From Haemonchus contortus (lineage: Eukaryota; Nematoda; Chromadorea; Rhabditida; Trichostrongylidae), in contig LS997562.1 in assembly GCA_000469685.2 (NCBI GenBank), positions 14,003,967 through 14,067,966 on the forward strand: a stretch of 64,000 nucleotides of DNA, read 5' to 3'. This document shows, one piece after another, positions 17,701 to 29,700 of this stretch (the first letter of the stretch is position 1; the number at the start of each line of letters is the position of its first letter). The notes under the pieces were generated by a model, which worked only from the letters and a program-made list of their open reading frames with translations, was not told the DNA's origin and searched no databases. The translations under genes and the position numbers were made by a program.

Positions 17701-20700
17701 AAAATGTATGCTGCCTGTGGCCCATCGTGTGCATAGCAGGGAATTAACTTTCCACCACGATAGCGACCCTAAACAAGCTGTAGAAGGGTGCGTGAGTGGC
17801 TGACTAACTCGCTACGAAATTCGATGCGTGGACGCCCAACCAGTGTCATAACTCGAACATCATTGAAGCCTTATGGCAGAACTGCAAGAAAAGGATAGCC
17901 GGTAAAAGAGGCGCAAATACTGCTCAGGGTTTCGCCCAACTGGAAGAAGGATGTAAGAAATTCGTTCAGTGCTTAACTGTTTTTTGGTCGAATCAATGCC
18001 CACAGATACCAAGGCGTCATGATACGCACGGCTTGGCCACGAGATATTAGGTGGTTAACTAGCTTTTAATCTCATGATAGTAGAGTTTAATGTATGTGAC
18101 ATATTTTTACTGTTTTCGTTGTTGAAACTGGTGCGATTTTGTCCGAACTGAAAAATAAAAGTGGCCTTTCAGCGAAGTAAAAAGAAGCTCTGTAGAAGTT
18201 TTATGAGTCCCGTTATGAGAGTACTTTAGATTACTGCTGTCATAAACATATTAAAAAACCGGTCAGAATAATCTAGCTCGAGGTGAGCTATGGCAGAATA
18301 GATCCATAGTGATTTCCTTCCGATTAGTGTTGTTCAGGGTGTCCCAAAATGATGGGCGCCAGAATTCAGAAACTTCTAAGGTTGGAGTAAATGAACATAT
18401 TGCCTTCTTGGAGTAAATGAACATATTGCCTTCACCCGCTATTAATTAGCTGCATAATAATGTTTTCTTGCAAAATACATGGTTACTGGAGGGGAACTCC
18501 CAATATCTTTTAGATGGAGGAGGCTCATTCAATGCCACTTGTAATCATTGACACGCGAGAGAAGGGGGAGCATTATGAAATTTCCTCGGATTTTTATAGT
18601 GACCGTATAGGAGGCTCTTAAACGATATAAAAAGAAGTTGCATCGGAGACAAATTAGGGAGAGGTAGAAACGCCGATGTTTTTAAAGATAGGACTGTTAA
18701 AATGGTCGTCTGCCTGTCGGTCGTGATCCTGGGCGACCCATCAAAAGGAAGTCAACGGTAGCGGCTCATCGGAGTTATCGCGATGGAAGAACGTCATGCA
18801 GAAGTTTCATTGCACTCCTGTAGTATGCAAAAATCCCACTTCATTTCCGGTCTGAACAGACAGTGTAGGGTGAAAAATGCAGACGTTGTTGACTCGCTTG
18901 AGCTGAGACACGCATTCCTGCATCGTTTGCTCTGGCTCAAACATTTTCACGCACTGATCCAACCGCGCTTTCTGAAACATCTCGTAATTCTTCCAGCAGG
19001 GCGCTTCACTAGCCCAGAGCCAAGCTTGCGCGCGAGTGGTGCCGACCACAGCTGCCCGACTTCATCGGTAAGAAGTAATGGCCATTTTATTTTCCAAAAC
19101 TTGTATCACTTGACTCTCCGTATGGTCCCTGATTAGAAGAGGCCCTGTCGACTTTACAGTCCCAGTTTGGAGTCCTGGAAAGCAAGAATGAAGAACTGCT
19201 GGGAAAAATGGAGAAGGATACCTGCGTGCCACATGCGATCAGGTCGAGAGCGAATTTAGGGCTTTATCCGCGGAAGTTGTTCCAAATGGTGTTAGCTGAC
19301 GTGCACAGAAATTCCATCATCTTTCGCAACTGAGCAGCTTCAAATATATTGCTATGAATTGGCGCCCATAATTTTGGGATAGCCTCTACATACACACTTG
19401 TACACGCACACACACAAACACATGTTAAATTTAGAGAAGAAGTGATATTATCTCAAAAATTTATCAGCACTCTAAAAGCAACTCTACCAATATCTGATAA
19501 TCTCAGCAACCCTGCCGGAGCACCCTTTCCTCGCAGGCCATTTGTAACACCGCGACCTGATCCGTAAAGAGAAGGCTTACTGTTGCAGAGGAACAACTAT
19601 TCAGGCCCATCTTGCCGATCAGTAGACATGCTCAAGCAAATGATTACATGCGGAATGAACGTCGCTCGACTTAATTTTTCGCATGGGACTTATGAGGTAA
19701 CAGATTTTTTTGTTTGTTTTAATCGTAGTCGATCGTAATCGTAGGATGCGAACACGGAAGACTGTTTATGATCACAATACAGGGTGCGCCATAATTATGG
19801 TAACAGGAGTGTTGGGCTACAGAAACCACAGTTCACATTGATACATGATGAAGCTCTGTGAACTATATACTAAGCATCGCATCTACAAAACGAACACACG
19901 GTCATCCTATATAACCGTCTTCTGTACTAGTTATAGCTCGAGAACGCTTCGGCTCTTCATCAGCGGTGGCACGCAGAGCTTCTTGAGGAAGTTCAGCTCA
20001 GGCTTTTTTCAGTGATCCCTTATGAGCAGCAACAGTAGTGCATTCTAAAGCGCAGGCTTCCTTCTCCAGTATGGACTATACCTAGCGATCCATTTCACTG
20101 TGGTCCAGAAAATTTGTAGGAGGATTGCAAGCTGGGATGGAGTCGCGAACATTTCCTCAGCGCCAGTCTTAATATTTTCCCATTCATGAGCAAGTGCGTC
20201 GTAGTTTTTAAATCGTACCCCTCCGAAAATCTTTGGCCCTCAGCTGCATCCTATCAGGAAAACCCTTCTCAACGAGGTCTGGTTAAGTTTTGTACTTTTC
20301 TCGACCAAAATTTGCGATATCGATGTGGTGGTAGAGATTCTAGCAAAAACATCGTAAAATAGGGAGAACGGCTACGAGAGGCGATCTGACTCCTTTCAGC
20401 GGCTTCAGCACTCGCAATGTGAAATATCTGCATACTTTGGGGTCTCAACATTTCTTCCACGCTGAACACCCTTTAGTCGAAAAAAGGTTTGTGGAAGCGC
20501 GTGCTGCCAGCAAGCAGCGCACGGAATTTGTTTTTTTTTTCACCAACTTCTTCTCATCAAGAAGCTCATAAGGCTTTGAATCCCATTTGGATACATTAGT
20601 ATCTACTCGGGGTAGACTTTCGCCATCGGAGTAGAGCACACAAACAAATCGGCAGTCATTTCTCTCGCTTTCTGCAGGTTCCGCAGCGTATTCCTTCCCA

Positions 20701-23700
20701 AGCAATTCTATTCGGAAAAGGGGCTGTATATGAGACAAGGCGGCCGTTTTGAGGTTTGTCATTGACCTGTCTACGCATAGCGTTTCTAGGGACTGTCATG
20801 TGGGAAATGTTGAAACGAGCAGCGATCCCGGAAAAAGACTCACCAAAGACGTGCAAAGGCGCAACGGCTGGTGGATGACTGCGAGGCTCCACCGTTTTTC
20901 GAAATCTGTCGAATGGAGAGCACCAAAGTAGATATGTCGGCTAAGGTATATCGTGAACATAAGGGAAGGTGCAGATTTGGAGAAACCCTCCAAACAAGGG
21001 AATTACGGACGTCCGAAAAGTTGTTACCATATTTATGGCGCACCCTGTATATTCCTGTCTTGTGCTTGTGCGAGAATATTAGGTGGAACAATTTATTAAA
21101 TCAACGTTTCGGCGTAGCAGCGAAGTTGACTTTAAGCCCAAATTGCTGAATGGATATCTCATGAAATTGTGAATGGATATCTCATGAAGTTTCCCGCGCA
21201 AAATCGTGAAGCATCATCTGCGCAACGAGGCCCTCATACGATCAGACAGTGATGTCCCCAGTGAGCAGGCCAAAGAGAAGAGCAAGGTCGGCCTACAAAA
21301 GCTGCCCTACCATATGCGGAAAATCATCGTAAGGAATTCCTGTTCACCGACGAAATGATGCTGAAGGAAGGTGCTCAATAAGCACGGCGAAAAGATTCAA
21401 ATAAAGCTGAAAGAAATGGAAGTGATACAGAGCTAGGCTCACTGACTTTCTGCAATGGCCTTTGCGAGCGTCTCCGCCGAGGCAAGAACACTGATTACTT
21501 TTGTAGATTAAGCAGTGAAAGTTGATTCGGAGACCTGTTCGATTTCGCCATGCAAAAAGGACACTTTGGTGATTCAATAGGGTAGGGCAGCTTTTGTAAG
21601 CCGACCTTTCTCTTCTCTTTGGCCTGCTCATTGAGGACATCACTCATTGTGAGGATGAAGCTCCTGACCGCAGATTAGAAATTGTCCAGAAATTTGGGTA
21701 AAAGGAGTTTCCTGACTCCATAACATTCGACCGGTTACCGCTTGGGAGCTCTGACCTGAATCCCAAGGATATCTCAGTGTGACCAACCTTCAAAATAGGA
21801 ACATGCATTAGCCCAAACATGATCTGAAATAAATTGCAAAAACCAGAAATCAGCTCGTTGCCACAGTCGACGCCGTCTGTCGTTGTTTCTGGGGTTCGGT
21901 GGAAACAGAAGGCAACAGATTTCTATCTCAATGTGCTATTTTGATAAGAGATTAGTGCTAAACACTCTTCTGAAATTGATTTGCTTTATCAACGCGGGGC
22001 TGCAAGTTATTGTACTCCTAGTGAATGTCCTAATAACAACATCAAGTAGCTATTAGTTCGAAGCAGGCTCTACAACGAGCAGTTCATAACAAAGATTCAT
22101 TATATGTCTTTACGGAAAAACGGATGATAGGCGTGATTTGCCAGATGAAATGCCCGGCTTGTGGGTCAACATATATCGGAGAAACAGGAACACAACTAGC
22201 TATATGAGTAAAAGAGCACCTAGCTAGAATGAGGCGTGGAATGCACGATAATAGCGTAGGAGAGGGAGATTCAGCAAAGAAAGCGTAAGAAACCGTCTGG
22301 TTTATCCAAAGGAATCCCAAAATGAACGGCAGAAATAAGTGCCCGTATATAACCAACCATCTTTTGCGCTTTTGCCGTATATACCGCACTGCGACTTATG
22401 ACTCAGTAGCATTATGACGTGATCTTCCTTATAACAGGTATTTATAAGGGAGACGGTGATGCGCTTTTGGATACTGTGCGGATCATCTGGAGTTACTTTA
22501 GCCCCTGGAGAAGCGTCGAAATGTTAGGCGGTTGAATTGATAATTTGTTCCACCTAACCTAACGCCACACGGGCAAGTATATACTTCAAACATAAACATT
22601 TAGCCGAGGTTAAGGCAAGAGAAAATTTGGAGACTGTGGAGAATTGTGTTTGTAAAAGATTCACTGGATTTTACTGAGCAATTCCCTCGGAGACTGTGCT
22701 TATAATAAGTTTTACGTGTGATTTTCGAGTTCAAAATTTAAAGTACTAGTCCAGAATAGTGCATCGGAGGCGAAAATAGCGGGAAAAATTCACGAAAAAC
22801 TTGGTTATGTTAAGTGCTACTTCCATCCTATACTCTCGTACAACCCCCTATTCTGACAACTATGTATATCTTGTCAGAATAGGGGTGTTGTGCGAGAGTA
22901 CAGGGTAAAAGTAGCATTTTGGCAAAGGCGGTCTTTGAGCCCTCATAACACCCTATCTAAACCGACAGTGCACTTTATACTCGGTAGCCGCAGGTTTGTT
23001 TCGGCAGGGAATCTTGGAAAACATCTTTGTCTTGAACAGGGCCCTTACGGTAGCATAAAGCATTTTTTCCAGTAAGTAAAAAAGGGATAGTATTCGAGTA
23101 TCCGCTCTTAAACAAAAAATAAAAAAGATTCATTCAATTTCAGTACCATGGCGGGACCATCAAGAATGTTCGGCAGGCGGTTGAACAAATGGGAGGATCT
23201 CTTCAAATCGGAATCGCTCTCGACACTAAGGGACCAGAAATTAGGACTGGCCTCCTCTCTGGTGGAGCCACCGCTGAGGTTAGAAGCATTTTCCGAACCA
23301 AGTGCTCAGTTTCTGATGTTGCAAAAACTCTATAAGAGGGTGAGTTGATTACTAATGCAAGTGCAGAAGTGGTGTAGTGGCAAGTGGCGCACTTCACAGC
23401 CGCATGGCTACGGGTTCGAATCCCGGGTCGATATCCGCCTGGGCCAACCAAGCCCTCCATCCTTCCAGGGTCGGCGATTTGGAACCAGACTCATCTAAGA
23501 GAATAAAAGCACTGACTTGTAAATCATCTAACCACCGCAAATCATTGCATAGGCCACTTACGCATTCAATGTGCCACTATAATTCTGAATGGAAGTCGGA
23601 TGCGTTGGCGTCCCCTAGACGGGATTGATCAACGCCCCAAGACTTTAACCTTTATCCTTTTACAGTCTGCACGGGCTCTATGAAGGTATGAGTTGATTAA

Positions 23701-26700
23701 TTGGAGGATACTTTAAATGGTGTTTGAAATTATCAACGTTATGTTCCTTCAGGTTGAGCTTGTCAAGGGCAAGTCGATTACGCTAACTACAGATGAGAAA
23801 TACAAAGAGTCTTGCACTGCGGACAATCTCTATTTGGATTACAAAAACATCGTTAAGGTAATCGCAATCACGTTGCCACACTGCTTTGTTTGATCCCTTT
23901 ATTTCCTTACTTACTGATTCATCGATTAATAATATGTGCATGAGGACATATGCATTGGAAATTTTGGTAAATTTCCGTAGAGGTTCTACGAAAAGCCCCT
24001 CGAAAAGTCAAGCATACAAAGACTTTCCCTGATATCGCAGTCGGCCCCGACTAAAGCTTCATCTTCGGCTTTCGGTTTTTTCAAACGTTGGAGACAGGCT
24101 TATTAATATGCTCAGGGAGGAAACAAGATTGAACCTCAAGGGCTCACTCGATTTCTGAACAGTGGATCTACTGAAGGAAGAATCCCAGATGTGTGGGAGA
24201 GCAGTACTCCCGTTTACACCTTCAAGCAAAAAAGGGGACACAATGGAGTGTTCCAACTACGGGGATTGAGCTCACGATTCACGGTTGACACGATGTAACT
24301 GTACGAGCGGTTGGTCAAGAGAAAATCGAGACACCTTGCCCCGATCACGCAGTAGCAGTTCAGCCTGATATCCCAGAGGTCTATAACATATGCCAGTACC
24401 ATAGCTACACAAGTAATGGAGAAGCATCGAGAAAATCGTAGACCACACAACCTTGAACTCCTTGATCTGAAAAGGTATTCGACTGTCTCCCGCGACAGAT
24501 TATTCAAAGACCGATCCAAGACATCAGAACGCCTGATCTCTTAGTCAGGGACATGTAATATGGATACAGGATAAAAATGTGCCCTTCACACGGCTACGGC
24601 CTAACCGAATCAATAGACGTCACGGTTGAGGGACACCAGGGATCAGCTCTAAACCCTTCTCTCTTCCTACTTGCAATGAATATCATCATAAAAAAACTCA
24701 TGAATGAAATGCTGAATACCATTCTCTACGCTGACGAAATCGCTCTGATAGCATGAAGCAAAGATGATCTTCAAGGCAAACGACAGAAGGCAGAAAGTGC
24801 TGACAGAGAACGGGCTTCGGATGAAATGGTTCAGGACCAAGAAATCGTAGCCGGTCTTCGAGAAGCGATCGGAAGGGTACAAGACTTCCGATATTTGGCC
24901 AGTGATCTAGCCCCTAATTGTAGTGTGGACCAAGCTGTATGACCAAGCAGTAAAAGCCCGTATAAACGCAGCACGAATGAAAATGAAGGAATCATTTGGG
25001 TTCCTTAGGACGCCCAGAGAAGAAGTGTACTCGGCAGTGGGTGAGGCCCACAATGCTTTTTCTAAAGCAGCGAGTACTGGCCCTCAAGTGAAGATCATGA
25101 AGGGTAGCTTCACTCCGCTGAAATGAAGATGCTAATTGTAAGGTGAACCTGCGGTTGGGCACGACTGGTTCGGGACATACATACTAGATCAGAACGTCAG
25201 AGCGGGCATGCAAACAGCTGGTGATGAGTAGGCAGTGTCTGTAGTGGTACGGACACGTACAGTCAGAGAACCACACTATATGTAAGAGAGGCGATGGACT
25301 TCGAGGCTCAGGATAAGTGGCACGAGGAGCCCCAAATATGTAGCGAAACTTGATCAAGAAGAACCTCACCGAAGCTCAATTAGCGACAGAAGGCAGAAGA
25401 TGCCGGAGATAAAAAGAAGCGGAGACGGATGGCAGGAACAGCGGATCTTGCTACTGCTCGGATTGACCCTTGAGGGAAGAAGACACCCCCATGTAGCGGT
25501 CAGCATGTGCCTCTCATTATGAACTCAGAAATTATTGAAATCTCTTATCTACTTAGTTTCAGAATCAATGAATGTTTTTTTGAGGTAGTGAAGAAAGGGT
25601 CCAGGGTGTACGTCGATGATGGTCTTATTTCTCTGGTTGTCGACGAAGTTAAAGAAAATTCGATCTCTTGTACCATTGAAAATGGAGGAATTCTTGGTGG
25701 GAAACAGCATTTCTTGTTATTTGTTCAATGATGAAACCAGTTATCTTAAGGTAGTCGCAAAGGTGTCAACCTTCCCGGAACAGCTGTCGATCTGCCGGCT
25801 GTCTCTGAAAAAGACATTCAGGTGGGTCTACTTATGGCAAAGCCAACAGTCATAATGAATGCGATTTTCGATTTATTGAATTGTTGACAAACGACTTCTT
25901 ACCATTCATTCATATAGCCAGCTGAGACTCTTCGTTTTCTGCCGTTCAGATTCTGAGCAATAAAATGTTCTCCTTAAATTTTACTGTCGGTATTCAATGT
26001 TTTCCCTGAAGTCTGCATTGAGTTCAGGATCTGAAATTTGGAGTGGAACAAGGCGTAGACATGATTTTCGCTTCTTTCATTCGGAACGCAGATGGAGTTC
26101 GAGCAATACGAAAGGTGCCCGTCATAATTCAGATGAAGCTGGAACATAGTGACAAAGATGAATTCAGGTTCTTGGTGAAAAAGGGAAGAACATCAAAATT
26201 ATCTCTAAAATTGAGAATCAGCAAGGCCTCGACAATTCCGATGAGATAATTGCCGAATCGGACGGTGTTATGGTCGCCAGAGGTGATCTTGGAATTGAAA
26301 TCCCAACGGAAAAAGTTTTCATAGCGCAGAAAGTGAGCCTCTCCCAACATAATCCCCTTTCCCTCCCAAAATATTCTTAATAAGTAAATAAATAAGTAAA
26401 TAAATAAATATTTCAAACTAACCACGATAGAAAGGTATTCCGATCTCTCATTTAACTCAGATGCTGCTTGCAAAGTGTAATCGGGCTGGGAAACCATGTA
26501 TTTGTGCGACTCAAATGCTTGAATCAATGACGAAGAAACCTCGTCCCACAAGAGCCGAAGCCGGAGATGTTGCCAACGCTGTAAGCCATCTTTCTATTAC
26601 TTGAATTCGCGCACTTCGATTTCCAATTTCTAGTGCTTCCAACAGACAGATATGTAGATACACTACCTGGTGCAGGGCTTAGTAGGCATAGTCGACTTCT

Positions 26701-29700
26701 TTGCAAGCGGTCAGCAGTTCTTCAATCAGCCTCCTAGTATTTGCAAGGTGAAGGACGAAAGCCTTGGGGCGTTAATTAATCACGTCTGAAGGATGCCCCC
26801 ACGCATTCGACTTCCATTCAGAATCGTAGAGGGGTAGTGAGTGCGTATGTTACCTAGGCAATGACTTGGGGTGGCCAGCCGATGTACAAGACAGTGCTTT
26901 TGTCTGCCAGACGAGTCTGGTACCAATTAACCGAAATCAAAGGGAAGGAAGGCTTGGTTGGCTTGTACGCATACCGAACCGAGATTCGAACCCGTGACCA
27001 TGTACGTGTGAAGTGCGCAACTTGCCACTACACCACCTTTGCAATGTATGTACCGTTGATACTTTATACTTTCTTCCATTAACTGTCCACCTTGTTGCAA
27101 ACATTATAATAGCAAGCGACGTTCAGGTACTCGATGGTGCGGACTGTGTGATGCTGTCCGGCGAGACTGCCAAAGGAGATTATCCACTCGAGGCGGTGAA
27201 AACTATGCATTTCATATGCAAGGTGAACACCCTTTCGAGTTTTACATATTTATTCTCTCTTTCGTTACTCTCAGAAAAAGGTGCCTTCTGACAGGATGCC
27301 GAAAATTCAACCTATCATGCTGAATTTATGCAAGATCTTCTCGCAGAAAGCGTTCGACCATTTGACATGACCCAATCTACCATTATCGCAGCTATAATTG
27401 CAGCAATCAATTGCCATGCTGCGGCCATTGTTCTCGTTACCTCCACTGGACGGCAAGTTTAATCTACGAGCTTGAGATTGTGTTACTAGAAAAAGATGAG
27501 ATGAACATTTCCTTCAGCACTGCCATTTCCTGCTCCCGTTACAAAACTCCTTTTCCAATTATTGCAGTCTGTCGTCAAGCGAATGTCTGTCGTCAGCTAA
27601 ATATTTGCAGGTTAGTGCGACCGTACGTTCGAAGCTGTGAATTCAGATGTGTGTTCACACATTTCAAAGCTACAATTCAATAGAAATGTGGGCAGTGATT
27701 CTCACACGCGGTTTTTCTTTGACTCACTGGAGTAGTTTCTAGTGGCGTAGGGAGAGAATATATCCATCCACTCCTTATTATAATCTTTAGAATGGTGAGA
27801 AGGAAGTAAGCTTGTGCAAGTGGCGCCGACCAGATCAGTCAATAACCAGTTACTACACAGAACACATCGAATTCCATCAAATTTACCGAAAAGTAGGTGA
27901 AGAGTAGAGTGGACATGTTGATGGGGAAATTGAAAGAGAAAAAGGACACCACTCTTCATCTGAGGACGGAGTGTTATCATTCGATCAGTCTCAGGAGGTC
28001 GCGCATCTCTTGATTAAATTTAGTTTTAAATTTGAAATTTAGATCAATGCAATTGAGTTGGTGTGCAAGAGAGTGAGAAGCGTTATGTCGATAGTGAAGA
28101 AATGGACAAGTCCTGAAATGGCACAATCGCTGTACGGTGTGGTTCCATCAGTGCTGATGCTTTACAACTTGGCGAAGACGCACGAAATTCCGGCAGGGGA
28201 TTGTCTTTCCCATTTGAAAATTAAGACGAGACCAATTATCACATCTTGTTGTGGAACACTAGACGGATTGAATTGGATTTCAGTCCGGTTGCTCTTGCTA
28301 TGCGATACGATACGTGGGAGCGCACATTGTTAATGGGATTTTTCGCCTGCGAAGTTAAGGATTTCATCGAAGCAGCACTGCAGTACAACCTTTTTGGGCA
28401 GTAACACAACAGTAAGTTTTGCAAGTGAAAACGAGGCCTTGCTATGGGTAATCGCATAGCACCTGTGTGAACCGTCATCTTCTTGGACCACGTCGAGAAA
28501 TCATCATCAACTAGTGAAATCCTATTGATATTTACGACGACTTCATTGTCAGAACAATGGAAGAACAACTTGTGGGAAGAAGCTTGGAATACGAAGGGAT
28601 CATGTTATTGCTAAAGAGCTACTAGAGCTGAAAGTATTCTCGATAGTAATGAATTCTTTGAAGGCAATACGAGGACCTGGGTTCCCTATAGAAGAATCTG
28701 GTATCTTCCCCCCAAACGGCCCCGAACGGCGTGTCGCGCACGCCGCACTTGGTTGTGCGCTATGATGGGAAGATTTCAATTCCTAGTGGGAGGATACGGC
28801 GCTCGCCGCGGAACAATTGGCGCTGGACGTGGGGATTTGAGGAGAATTTCCGTTACCACATACTGAACTGTTGGCGGTGTGAATCTTATTGTGGCTTTTG
28901 ATGCTGACAATGTGAGGTGAACTATTAGGTTGATGCATAATTATTGCGGATTTTTTCGCGGCTTTTTTTCTCTCGAAAGAGTTTGTTTGTTGAGTTTGGG
29001 TTTTTTCTAGAGATGATCTACTTGATTTCTTCTGCAAGAATATACTTAAGAGTCCATCCGCATATTCGCGAAATTAAGCTTAATTACTTCGAGAAAGATT
29101 GGAAGGTGGCACAGTCATTCCGCGATCTCAGTAACTTTTCGACGATCAAATCGGCGATCGAACAATCAGCCAGAGCCAACCAAGAAATGGGATCTACCCC
29201 TAAATCTGCCATATTCACCAGCAGAAACTTTTATGGATCATCTCGTCAACCGTTCGCTGAAACAACGGCTAGGGAATAGAAGTTACGTCGATTCGGACGA
29301 CTTGATGGCCGATGTCACGCCGTGGATCGCTCGTAAGGATCAATACTTCTTCGCTTTTGGGATCCCTCTAACTAATCAATGGGAAGCAGTGCTTGACGTA
29401 GATGGTAAATAAGTTCCGGAGTAATTATTTGAATATGTCTTTGCTTAGTATTTCTGTAATTTCTCTAGGTAAAATTTGCTGGAAAATCCGCTATAATTAT
29501 TCATCAACTTAATACATAGAGGCAGGTAAAATGCAGGGAAATGGAAAATATCAAAATGTTTGACCGTATTTGACCGTGTTTGACCATCAGGACATCATGT
29601 GCACTTTCACTAGATCACCTAATGAACGATCGCTGAAAAGTTACTGAGATCGCGGAATGAGTGCGCCACCTTCCAATCTTTCTCGAAGTAGTAAAGCCTA

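Noticed and set aside
22084..22389. 101-codon minus-strand frame.
   Set aside because: It is the antisense shadow of the GIY-YIG endonuclease remnant on the + strand.
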